64,000 nt of DNA, taken from contig CAZYMI010000006.1 of NCBI GenBank assembly GCA_964648505.1, forward strand, positions 1 through 64,000. The letters are read 5' to 3'. Below are positions 51,892 to 59,819 of the stretch, in pieces (the first letter of the stretch is position 1; every line of letters begins with the position of its first letter). The position numbers and the translations under genes are program-made. The stretch comes from CAZYMI01 sp964648505. GTDB lineage: Bacteria; Pseudomonadota; Alphaproteobacteria; Micavibrionales; Micavibrionaceae. The notes beneath the pieces are model-generated. The model saw only the letters and a list, made by a program, of their open reading frames with translations. It did not search any database and was not told the DNA's origin.

Positions 51892-52422
51892 ATGGGTTTC
51901 AAATTTGAAAAAATGTCTGTGCTTGTTGTTGAAGACAATGAGCCTATGCGCCGGTTAATCGTTTCAGTCTTAGAAACGCTCGGTGTTGGCCGTATATTAC
52001 AAGCAAGCGATGGTGAAAAAGGCCTGAGCGTTTATCAAACCAACAAACCTGATGCGATTTTGCTTGATTGGGAAATGATGCCCATGAACGGGATCGAAAT
52101 GATCAGGCGTATCCGCTATACCCCTAATATGCCTAATCGATATGTCCCTATTATTTTAATTACGGGCTATGGGGCGCTGTCTCGCGTGACGCAAGCGCGC
52201 GATGCGGGGGTTACTGAATTTCTGGTCAAGCCTTTTACAGCAGGTGATCTTGCACGAAGGCTTGCTTACATCATTAATAAGCCTCGTGATTTTATCGATG
52301 CGCAGGATTATTTTGGGCCTGACAGGCGGCGAAAAGCTGCTGATGACTACAAAGGCCCCAAACGTCGTCAAAACGACACAGATCAAGATCAAGAAGCAGA
52401 AAACTGGTATATTGGACGATGA
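51892..52422 (+). CDS. Single-domain response regulator with charged C-terminal tail
   Basis: A 176-residue protein. Residues 1-130 form a CheY-like receiver with acidic residues in VVEDNEPMRR, phospho-acceptor Asp59 in LLDWEMMP, ILITGYG and the conserved Lys in LVKPF. The rest is a charged tail (DRRRKAADDYKGPKRRQNDT) and no output domain. The tail motif FGPDRRRK recalls CheY-like proteins of Rhodospirillales. It overlaps the next gene by 4 bp (ATGA), so the two products probably work together. Confidence 0.9.
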   Translation: MGFKFEKMSVLVVEDNEPMRRLIVSVLETLGVGRILQASDGEKGLSVYQTNKPDAILLDWEMMPMNGIEMIRRIRYTPNMPNRYVPIILITGYGALSRVTQARDAGVTEFLVKPFTAGDLARRLAYIINKPRDFIDAQDYFGPDRRRKAADDYKGPKRRQNDTDQDQEAENWYIGR

Positions 52423-52928
52423 CAAGCTCAGAACAAAAAACACCAAAAGCACGCATTATTTCCGCCAATTATGATTTACAAAATCGTGTCGGCGCAGGCC
52501 CTCTTGATGAAAAGAAAGTGCAAAGGGCAGAAGAGGTTATTCAGAACAATACGGTTGATTTTAAACCTATGGCGCTCGGCTTTTTACAAGAATTGATTGA
52601 CGGGACAAATACAGCAAAGCAATCCGATCTTCCACTTAAAGACAGGCTTGCTGCAATGACGCGGCCCGTTATGAACTTAAAAGCAAATGCCGGAATGTTT
52701 GGCTACACCCTTGTCACTAAACTTACAAATGTCATGCTCGGTTTTCTTGAACATATTGATGATCTGGACAAGGATGCGGTTGAAATTGTCGCCGCCCATC
52801 ATGCTACCCTGACATTAATCGTCACGCGCAGCATGAAAGGCGATGGCGGGCCGGATGGCGATGCTTTGGTGAAAGAACTGACCGAAGCTTGTAAACGCTA
52901 TTATTCCCGCAAAGGGCTAAAAACCTAA
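52419..52928 (+). CDS. Uncharacterised helical protein paired with the receiver, 169 aa
   Basis: Not recognised by name. A helical protein translationally coupled to the receiver gene. The central part (PVMNLKANAGMFGYTLVTKL, then MLGFLEHIDDLDKDAVEIVA and a conserved-looking AHHATLTLIV) has the shape of a four-helix bundle. The AHH site resembles a histidine phosphotransfer domain, so it may receive or give phosphate to the receiver. This is inferred from helix pattern and coupling. A terminator lies about 140 bp downstream. Confidence 0.72.
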   Translation: MTSSEQKTPKARIISANYDLQNRVGAGPLDEKKVQRAEEVIQNNTVDFKPMALGFLQELIDGTNTAKQSDLPLKDRLAAMTRPVMNLKANAGMFGYTLVTKLTNVMLGFLEHIDDLDKDAVEIVAAHHATLTLIVTRSMKGDGGPDGDALVKELTEACKRYYSRKGLKT

Positions 52929-53069
52929 AATTCGATTTAAATTTTATATTTACCAACTAAAACAATAAGTTAACCAAATTTTGATTTTTTGTTGTTACAT
53001 TTAGAATATCAGTTTGATTGTTAAGCGCGCATAACGCAACAAGGACAAACGGTGAATAGGGTGTCACAG

Positions 53070-53098
53070 ACCGCCGGGAAACCGGCGGTTTTTTTTTA
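53070..53098 (+). terminator. Rho-independent terminator with GAAA tetraloop
   Basis: ACCGCCGG-GAAA-CCGGCGGT forms a perfect 8-bp stem with a GNRA loop, followed by at least eight T. It lies about 140 bp after the receiver operon. The 140 bp before it have no gene and could hold a short RNA of its own. Confidence 0.93.
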
Positions 53099-53144
53099 AA
53101 CAAAAAATGTTAGGGTACACAACTGATCAGCGTAAGGTGCCCCT

Positions 53145-53738
53145 ATGACCCGTAAAATAATCTGTAAATTTTCTGTATTCTTTTTAATAGTGCTTAGCTT
53201 TTTCTCTGTTCCAGCTTTTGCGCAAGACTTACAAAAAGACCCTGAAAACCCTATTCAAATTTTAAAAGACCGGACTGATGTTATTTTAAAAGATCTGGAT
53301 GAAAATCAAACCAGACAATTTCAAGCGATCCGCGCTTCTTATGGCACCATTCGTGGCGTTCAAGATGTTCGGGCACTTTTATTACGTGCGGTAAAAGCCT
53401 GCACTGAGAAAAACCCAGAACTCAAAGACCGGCTTGAAACACGCTTTACCAGCTGGACCGATACCGTTGACCCCGTCATCAGACAAGGAGAAAACCGACT
53501 AGACAAAATGATTTTACTACAAAGCTATGCTAAACCATCGGAAGTGCGGGCTTACTTGCAAGCTTTTGATGAAGCTGTTATCTGGCGAACAGAAAACGCA
53601 AAAACGGTGCCTGTATCTGACAAGAATGGCTGCGAGAAAATGATTCAATCAATGGATTCAACTCAAACCGAGCTTCCCGAACTTCTGACAAAAACGCTTA
53701 AGCTAGACAAGCCCCTGATTATCCAACAAAGAAATTAG
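53145..53738 (+). CDS. Exported protein of unknown function, 197 aa
   Basis: A signal peptide is clear (FFLIVLSFFSVPAFA, cleavage near residue 27). The mature part is helical and charged, with two Cys about 75-100 residues apart that could form a disulphide (KACTEKNP and NGCEKMI). No known domain is recognised. It ends 8 bp before the glycosyltransferase gene, and both may share a promoter after the upstream terminator. Confidence 0.75.
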   Translation: MTRKIICKFSVFFLIVLSFFSVPAFAQDLQKDPENPIQILKDRTDVILKDLDENQTRQFQAIRASYGTIRGVQDVRALLLRAVKACTEKNPELKDRLETRFTSWTDTVDPVIRQGENRLDKMILLQSYAKPSEVRAYLQAFDEAVIWRTENAKTVPVSDKNGCEKMIQSMDSTQTELPELLTKTLKLDKPLIIQQRN

Positions 53739-53746
53739 CTCTACCG

Positions 53747-54808
53747 ATGAAAATTCTGCAAGTCATGGCTGGTGCTAAAACTGGCGGGGCAGAAACAGCT
53801 TATGTCGATATGTGTCTTGCGCTGCACAACGCAGGGGCAGAAGTTATCGCCGCCACGCGAAAAAACACGCCGCGCACAAAACGTCTGACTGATGCAGGTA
53901 TTAAAACCTACCTTCTTCCCTTCGGCGGTTTTATTGATTTTTATACACCTTTTATGTTGCGCCGTATAATCAAATCAGAAAAACCTTCGATTGTTCAATG
54001 CTGGATGAGCAGGGCAGGCCAAAAAACACCCGGCAGCCCAATTGATAATCATCATTTCAAAAAAGTGTGCCGCTTGGGCGGATATTACAAGCTTAAATAT
54101 TTTCCTCACACAGATCATTTTACAACAATCACCCCCATGATCCGCGACTGGTTGATTACACAATCTATAGACCCTGATAAAATAACCCATATCAATAATT
54201 TCGCTGACGTTGATCAAGTCAAACAGCCTGTTAATCGAAGCAAACTCGAAACGCCACAAGATGCTTTTGTTTATCTTGCGCTTTCAAGGCTTCATAAGTC
54301 GAAAGCAATCGATACACTTTTAGCAGCTGTTGCTAAGACACCTTCTGTTTATTTGTGGATCGCTGGGGATGGTCCTGACCGCGAAGCGCTTGAAAAACTT
54401 GCACACACACTTGGTATTCAAGATCGAGTTCGGTTTTTAGGCTGGCGTGATGATCGCGGTGCCTTGCTGGCTGCTTGTAATGCCGTTGTTTTTCCATCGC
54501 GGTATGAACCTTTTGGGACGGTATTTGTTCAAGCCTGGGCAGCGCAAAAACCTGTGATTGTTTCAAACGCTGATGGGCCCAGACAATTTGTAACCCCAGA
54601 CGAAGACGCCTTAATGTTCACAATCGATGATATTGATACTCTTTCAAGCTATATGAACACGCTCGCGCATGATTCTGATTTGCAGGAAAAGCTTGTTGCT
54701 AGTGGCCTAAAACGCTACCGCGATGAATTTACCAAGCAAAGCACTGTGCAGGCATATTTGGATCTTTACACAAAGCTATTATCTAATAAAAACAATATAT
54801 TAACATAA
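53747..54808 (+). CDS. Glycosyltransferase family 4 (GT-B fold)
   Basis: A 353-residue GT-B enzyme. The N-terminal domain has VMAGAKTGGAETAYVDMCLAL, which is typical of lipopolysaccharide or capsule glycosyltransferases. The C-terminal domain has ALSRLHKSKAIDTLL, WIAGDGPDREALEKLA and the donor-binding EPFGTVFVQAWAAQKPVI. The usual ExxxxxxxE motif ends in Gln here. The acceptor is unknown; it probably works on cell-surface polysaccharide or LPS core. It is not next to other envelope genes. Confidence 0.88.
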   Translation: MKILQVMAGAKTGGAETAYVDMCLALHNAGAEVIAATRKNTPRTKRLTDAGIKTYLLPFGGFIDFYTPFMLRRIIKSEKPSIVQCWMSRAGQKTPGSPIDNHHFKKVCRLGGYYKLKYFPHTDHFTTITPMIRDWLITQSIDPDKITHINNFADVDQVKQPVNRSKLETPQDAFVYLALSRLHKSKAIDTLLAAVAKTPSVYLWIAGDGPDREALEKLAHTLGIQDRVRFLGWRDDRGALLAACNAVVFPSRYEPFGTVFVQAWAAQKPVIVSNADGPRQFVTPDEDALMFTIDDIDTLSSYMNTLAHDSDLQEKLVASGLKRYRDEFTKQSTVQAYLDLYTKLLSNKNNILT

Positions 54809-54813
54809 ACTAC

Positions 54814-54840
54814 TAGACAAAATTGCATTATGTCTATAAT
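54814..54840 (+). promoter_or_regulatory. Inverted repeat and -10-like box upstream of an exported-protein gene
   Basis: TAGACA and TGTCTA form an inverted repeat with 11 bp between (54814-54836), overlapping a perfect TATAAT (54835-54840). An operator covering a promoter is plausible. The spacing to TAGACA as a -35 is only 15 bp, so the -35 is uncertain. Confidence 0.35.
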
Positions 54841-54877
54841 GTACTTCCATATTCATTCATTTTTCACAGGATAAAAA

Positions 54878-55744
54878 ATGTCACCTTTAAAACGTCAGGT
54901 AGTTGCACTTGCACTTCTTACAACAGCTTTCTCGGGCCCTGCACAAGCGCAAAGCGCTGGTGATATAGCCAGAGGAATTATGGGAAACGGTCCGGCCGGT
55001 GATCTCGCAAACCAGGCCGTTAATGGACTGATCGGCATGTTCAAGAAGAAACCAACGTTGCAAATCACAGACATGGTAGCCGCGCCCGCGTTAAAAGACC
55101 CAGAAAAATATAGCAGCCTTATCGCAATGAGCACAGCTGACTACAACAGCCTTATTGCACAATGCGATTCAGGCAAACCAAGCGGTGCGCTTAAAAGAAC
55201 CTGCAAAACAACAGTTGAATTCAGAAAATGGCAAGACACCCGAAAAACACTCGGCTTTGACGTGGTTCCTTCAATCATCGAGGGACAATTTGCTTATGCA
55301 CCTGCCGGTACAACAGATAGTGTTTTTAACTGGACCGCAACAACAACGACAACAAAGGCAAAAAAAGGCACCCCAGCTTCAACCACAACCGCCCTGCCTT
55401 TTTTAGCTGGAACAAAATTTTTACCTGTTATTGGAGCAGATGGAAATAAAAGTAATGTTGAAATCTCAACGCTGCAAACCATGGCACAGACCGGCGCTTT
55501 AAACGGATTTAAAATTGAACGTGTCACCGATGCGGAAGGCCGTAAGATTGGTGACGGAAATATTCTTCGCCTTACAGCTTTTCAAGGTGAAACACTTGGA
55601 ACAACACTTTACGTCGATAAAAATGACCTGATGCGTATTGTGCCCAGAAACACACTGACATCTTGGCTTGGTATAACAGATCCAAGACCACAGGCAGCCC
55701 CTGAACAGCGCACACCGGCTGGGCCGACTATTCCAATCAAATAG
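54878..55744 (+). CDS. Exported protein of unknown function, 288 aa
   Basis: A clear signal peptide (LALLTTAFSGPAQA, cleavage near residue 24) is followed by a Gly/Ala segment (GDIARGIMGNGPAGDLANQA). The mature part contains a Thr/Lys-rich stretch (ATTTTTKAKKGTPASTTTAL, about 150-170) and a Pro-rich end. No recognised domain. Two Cys (QCDS and RTCKTT) could form a disulphide. An AGGATAAAA sequence precedes the ATG. The 3' end overlaps the convergent ctaA gene by 8 bp. Confidence 0.72.
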   Translation: MSPLKRQVVALALLTTAFSGPAQAQSAGDIARGIMGNGPAGDLANQAVNGLIGMFKKKPTLQITDMVAAPALKDPEKYSSLIAMSTADYNSLIAQCDSGKPSGALKRTCKTTVEFRKWQDTRKTLGFDVVPSIIEGQFAYAPAGTTDSVFNWTATTTTTKAKKGTPASTTTALPFLAGTKFLPVIGADGNKSNVEISTLQTMAQTGALNGFKIERVTDAEGRKIGDGNILRLTAFQGETLGTTLYVDKNDLMRIVPRNTLTSWLGITDPRPQAAPEQRTPAGPTIPIK

Positions 55745-56792
55745 AAGATCGGTAAAGCCGCATCAGACAAATAATCAGGCCTGCAAGCAAAGCCAGCGCA
55801 CCTGCCTGATGAAGTGTTGCCAGTGGCAATGCAACGCCCGAAACCAGTGTTGCAATACCCAAACAAACCTGAAGAGTAACCAACACTCCTAAATATAATG
55901 CAGGGTAAAAATGCGGATTTTGCAGCAAACATTTTACTGCAAAAGAAAGCACCGTTATAAAGCTTAAAAACGCAAATATGCGATGAGTGAACTGAACCGC
56001 AGCGTGATTTTCAAATATATTGATCCAAGCTGGAGACATGTGCCACATCTCAGGCGGTAGAAACCCGTCACCCATTTTAGGAAATTCGTTATAGATTAAA
56101 CCAGCATCAAGCCCGGCAACAAAAGCGCCCCAGATAATTGTAATCGACACAATAAAAAGTGATGCCCACCCGTGCGCATAAAATAAGCCAGACACTGGTA
56201 AAGTTTGCATCGTTTTAATCTTTCTCAGCACCGTTTGAGCAAGCGCAAGGGTCAATGAAAATATCAACAGCGCAAGCGATAAATGCAAAGCAAGTCTGTA
56301 GTGGGATACAAAGGGCCTATCTACAAGACCGCTTTGAACCATAAACCAGCCAACAAATCCTTGAAGCCCACCCAAAAAAAGCAATCCGAAATATTTCCAG
56401 ATATCTGCTTTTGCGATCCAACCGCGAAACGCAAAAAAAGCGAAGGGCACAGCAAAAACAATTCCAATCAGGCGGCCCCAAACACGATGCAACCATTCCC
56501 AAAAGAAAATTTGTTTAAATTCTTGAAGAGTCATACCTGCATTTTTCTGAATATATTCAGGGGTTGCTTGGTATTTTTGAAATTCAGCCTGCCAAGCACC
56601 CTCAGACATAGGAGGTAAAACGCCCAATACAGGCTTCCACTCTACTATAGACAGTCCCGATTCTGTCAGTCTGGTAATCGCGCCAATCACAGCCATGGCA
56701 AAAATCATAAAACAGCAGGCAATCAGCCATCTGTAGATCATCTTATTGCGGACTTTTACGGCATCCATTGACAACTCGTTCATGGTCATCAT
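55737..56792 (-). CDS. ctaA: Haem A synthase (CtaA/COX15)
   Basis: A membrane enzyme of about 351 residues with eight membrane segments, which oxidises haem O to haem A for aa3-type oxidases. Family motifs include AVIGAITRLTESGLSIVEWKP, FFWEWLHRVWGRLIG, QGFVGWFMVQSGL, the second His pair in VQFTHRIFAF and HQAGALALLAG. Start codons at 56792, 56789 or 56783 are possible. It diverges from the ferredoxin reductase gene with 12 bp between, so promoters must lie inside one of them or overlap. Confidence 0.95.
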   Translation of the reverse strand: MMTMNELSMDAVKVRNKMIYRWLIACCFMIFAMAVIGAITRLTESGLSIVEWKPVLGVLPPMSEGAWQAEFQKYQATPEYIQKNAGMTLQEFKQIFFWEWLHRVWGRLIGIVFAVPFAFFAFRGWIAKADIWKYFGLLFLGGLQGFVGWFMVQSGLVDRPFVSHYRLALHLSLALLIFSLTLALAQTVLRKIKTMQTLPVSGLFYAHGWASLFIVSITIIWGAFVAGLDAGLIYNEFPKMGDGFLPPEMWHMSPAWINIFENHAAVQFTHRIFAFLSFITVLSFAVKCLLQNPHFYPALYLGVLVTLQVCLGIATLVSGVALPLATLHQAGALALLAGLIICLMRLYRSSI

Positions 56793-56804
56793 TTATACCA
56801 AATC

Positions 56805-57842
56805 ATGAATCAGTCAAATGGCCTTATTGAAACAGATGCAGTCATTATAGGGGCGGGCCCGGTTGGGCTTTTTGCTGTCTTTGAACTTGGACTTTTAGAT
56901 ATTAAAGCACATCTAATCGATATTCTTGACCGCCCGGGCGGTCAATGTACCGAACTCTACCCCGAAAAGCCTATATATGACATTCCAGCCATTCCGGTTA
57001 TCAGCGGCCAAGAACTGACAGACAGGCTTTTAGAACAGATTAAACCCTTCAACCCTGTTTTTCATTTTTCGCAAATAGCCCACGCACTTGAAACGCTCCC
57101 TGATGGACGTTTTAAGCTTTCAACCGATACGGGCTCTGTTTTTATTGCCAAGGTGATTATTATTGCCGCTGGCGGGGGGTCCTTCACACCTAAAAAACCC
57201 CCTATTCCCGATATTGAGCACTATGAAGGAACAAGTGTTTTTTTCGCCGTACGCCAGATTGAACGATTTAAAGAAAAATCAGTTGTCATTGCAGGTGGCG
57301 GTGATTCTGCTTTAGATTGGGCTCTGAATTTACAGCCCATTGCACGCAAGGTCACACTGGTGCACAGGCGTGATGATTTTCGTGCTGCACCCGATAGCGT
57401 CCGTAAAATGAGAGAGCTTGTGGCATCTAGTAAAATGGATCTTATAATAGGTACGCCTGAAAAGTTAAATGGGCCTGCGCCCTTGCTTCAATCGGTCACT
57501 GTTAAGTCAAACGAGATATCTAAGGACGTTGCCTGCGATTACTTTCTGGCTTTTTACGGCCTGACCATGAAGCTTGGGCCTGTTGCCAATTTTGGCCTCA
57601 ACTTGCATGAAAACCTGATTCCAGTAGATACACAGAAATTTCAAACATCGACCCCCGGCATTTTTGCAATAGGGGATATTAATCACTACCCCGGAAAGTT
57701 GAAATTAATCCTTTCAGGCTTCCATGAAGCGGCCCTGATGGCCCAGGCCGCCTTTAAAATTATATTTCCAGATAAAAAATTACGTTTCCAATACACCACA
57801 TCGTCATCTGACTTGCAGACAAAGCTGGGTGTTAAAGGCTAG
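56805..57842 (+). CDS. Ferredoxin-NADP(+) reductase, thioredoxin reductase type
   Basis: A 345-residue flavoprotein of the TrxR-like FNR (YumC/FNR2) group. It shows the FAD motif VIIGAGPVGLFAVFELGLLD, RPGGQCTELYPEKPIYDIP, the NADP motif VIAGGGDSALDWALNL and GIFAIGDINHYPGKLKLIL. The CxxC of thioredoxin reductase is absent, as expected for FNR. The nearby 2Fe-2S ferredoxin is a likely partner, with one membrane protein gene between. Confidence 0.94.
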   Translation: MNQSNGLIETDAVIIGAGPVGLFAVFELGLLDIKAHLIDILDRPGGQCTELYPEKPIYDIPAIPVISGQELTDRLLEQIKPFNPVFHFSQIAHALETLPDGRFKLSTDTGSVFIAKVIIIAAGGGSFTPKKPPIPDIEHYEGTSVFFAVRQIERFKEKSVVIAGGGDSALDWALNLQPIARKVTLVHRRDDFRAAPDSVRKMRELVASSKMDLIIGTPEKLNGPAPLLQSVTVKSNEISKDVACDYFLAFYGLTMKLGPVANFGLNLHENLIPVDTQKFQTSTPGIFAIGDINHYPGKLKLILSGFHEAALMAQAAFKIIFPDKKLRFQYTTSSSDLQTKLGVKG

Positions 57843-57873
57843 ACTAAACCTCTAAATTTATTATGAGTTAACG

Positions 57874-58662
57874 ATGAGCCTAACATTCGACATACCGCAA
57901 ACTGCTTTGTTTGCTTACAAAACCTTATGGACACAACGGCATTATACCGCGCGATTGATTGCAATTCCGTTACTTTTAAAATTTGTCTGTGCGGTGGCTG
58001 TTTTACTTTCTGGCGCAGGGAACGACTTTATCCGCCAATCAATCATCATGCTGCCTTCTTACTTTGCTGAAGGCTGGATGATCGCGCAATACCTGCGTAC
58101 GCAGCTAACCGGAGAACGCTGGCCCTATCCAGTTGATCTTTCAAGTGTTGCCAATGAAGTTAAAATTATTCGCCGTGTGCGGGGGCTGCTGGCTTGTATT
58201 ATTTGTTATGTTCTTACCATGATGGGCATTGCCCTTATTGCATCTTTAACACTCAACGTTGCTGGCACCACCGGTTTAAGCGGTGAAACAAGACTTTCCC
58301 CAGACAAGCAGGCTATGATTACCGGGATTATGATCGCTTCTATCTTTTTGTTTCGGTTTATGTGGTTGCCTTTACCCCTTGTGGTTAACACGCCTATTGC
58401 GCATTACATTTCAATTACAAAGGGCTTTTTGCCCTCTGTAAAGCTTTTTGCCTTATGGCTTCTGGTGACTTTATCGGCTGTTATCACTTTTATCGGCAGC
58501 CTATCGATTATTATGAGCTTGCTTGTTTCGGGCCCTTCTATTCAGTCGCAACCCACACTTATTTTTCTAACTTTAATTGAATCGTTTGCATTGATTATTA
58601 TAAAAATATTATCCATGTCTGCGATAGCACAAGCCTTAAAACCGCACCTTATTATAAGCTAG
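57874..58662 (+). CDS. Six-segment membrane protein of unknown function, 262 aa
   Basis: Not recognised. An inner-membrane protein with about six hydrophobic segments and a short central charged loop. There is no known transporter motif. It lies between the ferredoxin reductase and ferredoxin genes on the same strand, with gaps of 31 and 2 bp, so it is probably co-transcribed with them. The link suggests a redox or membrane role, but this is only from context. Confidence 0.72.
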   Translation: MSLTFDIPQTALFAYKTLWTQRHYTARLIAIPLLLKFVCAVAVLLSGAGNDFIRQSIIMLPSYFAEGWMIAQYLRTQLTGERWPYPVDLSSVANEVKIIRRVRGLLACIICYVLTMMGIALIASLTLNVAGTTGLSGETRLSPDKQAMITGIMIASIFLFRFMWLPLPLVVNTPIAHYISITKGFLPSVKLFALWLLVTLSAVITFIGSLSIIMSLLVSGPSIQSQPTLIFLTLIESFALIIIKILSMSAIAQALKPHLIIS

Positions 58663-58664
58663 CC

Positions 58665-59012
58665 ATGACCGATACGCCTTTAGATATCACCCTAGAAATA
58701 ATCGTAAAAGATCTTGATGATACCGTACACACAATTCCTGCTTTAGCTGGATGGAGCGTTATGGAGATTATTAAGGATGCCAAACTACCTTTGAAAGCTG
58801 AATGTGGCGGCGCATGCGCCTGCGGAACATGCCATGTCTATATCGACGAAAACTGGCTTCAAAAACTTCCGCCCCCCAATGACGAGGAAATCGAGCGTCT
58901 GGAAAATGACGCCTTTTTTGTGCGTAATAATTCCCGCCTTTCCTGCCAGATCATCATGGCTGACAACATGAATGGCTTGGTTGTTTCGCTTGCAAAAACC
59001 GACTTTGCCTAA
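58665..59012 (+). CDS. 2Fe-2S ferredoxin, adrenodoxin type
   Basis: A 115-residue [2Fe-2S] protein. The cluster Cys are in ECGGACACGTC (C-x5-x2-C pattern near residues 46-55) with the fourth Cys in SRLSCQI. The family of vertebrate-type ferredoxins serves iron-sulphur cluster assembly or cytochrome P450s. No isc genes lie close. The ferredoxin reductase two genes upstream may reduce it. Confidence 0.94.
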   Translation: MTDTPLDITLEIIVKDLDDTVHTIPALAGWSVMEIIKDAKLPLKAECGGACACGTCHVYIDENWLQKLPPPNDEEIERLENDAFFVRNNSRLSCQIIMADNMNGLVVSLAKTDFA

Positions 59013-59033
59013 GCAAGTGAATTAACGGGCTTT

Positions 59034-59303
59034 TTATTGCAACGATCCTGTGAAACCAATCGCTTCAAATTCAGCAGGTGTCATCAATCCTTTATGCGCC
59101 AAGCGCACGGAATGCAGTTTCCCTTCCAAATTATGCGACCAAAACTCAAGGAATCTTTTTAAACTTGGAAATGTGGGGGCATGGTCGTAATCTTGCCAGA
59201 TATAGGTTTGAAGAAGCGCCGGATGATCGGGCATGTGATAAAGTATTTCGGCTGTCGTTAATCGATAATTTTTCAGAACGACAATTTCTACATCATTTCT
59301 CAT
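59034..59303 (-). CDS. usg: Usg family protein
   Basis: An 89-residue protein typical of alphaproteobacteria, with YRLTTAEILYHMPDHPALLQTYIWQDYDHAPTFP-like core (from residue 13) and LHSVRLAHKGLM. The name comes from a small gene near trp or asd operons. Function is unknown. A GGAGG-like site (AGGAGG, minus strand) precedes the ATG. It diverges from groES. Confidence 0.93.
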   Translation of the reverse strand: MRNDVEIVVLKNYRLTTAEILYHMPDHPALLQTYIWQDYDHAPTFPSLKRFLEFWSHNLEGKLHSVRLAHKGLMTPAEFEAIGFTGSLQ

Positions 59304-59386
59304 AATATACCTCCTGGTTTTTTGCTCTGTTAGGCCTGTTCTGGGCCTTCTAATATTAATTATACCCTAATAATCCTTAAAAAAGC

Positions 59387-59415
59387 CTTGAAATGCTTCG
59401 CCATCAGGCTTATAT
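59387..59415 (+). promoter_or_regulatory. RpoH-type heat-shock promoter of groESL
   Basis: CTTG (59387-59390), 18 bp, then CTTATAT (59409-59415) match the alphaproteobacterial sigma-32 consensus CTTG-N17/18-CYTATNT. A sigma-70-like reading (TTGAAA with a TATATG -10) overlaps it. Confidence 0.75.
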
Positions 59416-59418
59416 GAT

Positions 59419-59445
59419 CTGGCACTCGGGCGGGTTGAGTGCTAA
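59419..59445. promoter_or_regulatory. CIRCE operator (HrcA binding)
   Basis: CTGGCACTC-N9-GAGTGCTAA matches the CIRCE consensus TTAGCACTC-N9-GAGTGCTAA with two differences in the left arm. It lies directly after the promoter, so HrcA would block groESL transcription. Confidence 0.92.
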
Positions 59446-59497
59446 CAGGCTCATACCGTCCCTTGGTTCAACCGAACAAGCTGAAAAGGAGCTTAAA

Positions 59498-59788
59498 ATG
59501 AACTTCAGACCACTACACGACCGCGTTCTCGTTCGCCGTATTGAAGCGGGCGATAAAACCAAAGGCGGTATTATCATTCCAGAAACAGCCAAAGAAAAAC
59601 CAATGGAAGGCGAAGTTGTCGCTGCTGGTTCAGGCGCGCGTGACGAAATGGGAAAACTCATCCCACTTGATGTCAAAAAAGGCGACCGGATCATTTTCTC
59701 AAAATGGTCAGGCACAGAAATCACCATCGAAGGCACAGAAATGTTGGTGATGAAAGAATCCGACATTCTTGGCGTTATGGCTGCTTAA
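59498..59788 (+). CDS. groES: Co-chaperonin GroES
   Basis: The 96-residue lid of the GroEL chamber. It starts MNFRPLHDRVLVRRIEAG, and has the mobile loop KTKGGIIIPETAKEKP and the C-terminal GTEMLVMKESDILGVM. I chose this ATG because AAAGGAG lies about 8 bases before it; upstream in-frame codons overlap the CIRCE region and are not translated. It forms an operon with groEL. Confidence 0.97.
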   Translation: MNFRPLHDRVLVRRIEAGDKTKGGIIIPETAKEKPMEGEVVAAGSGARDEMGKLIPLDVKKGDRIIFSKWSGTEITIEGTEMLVMKESDILGVMAA

Positions 59789-59819
59789 CTTTAACTGAAT
59801 ACAAAAAGGATAAAACACA

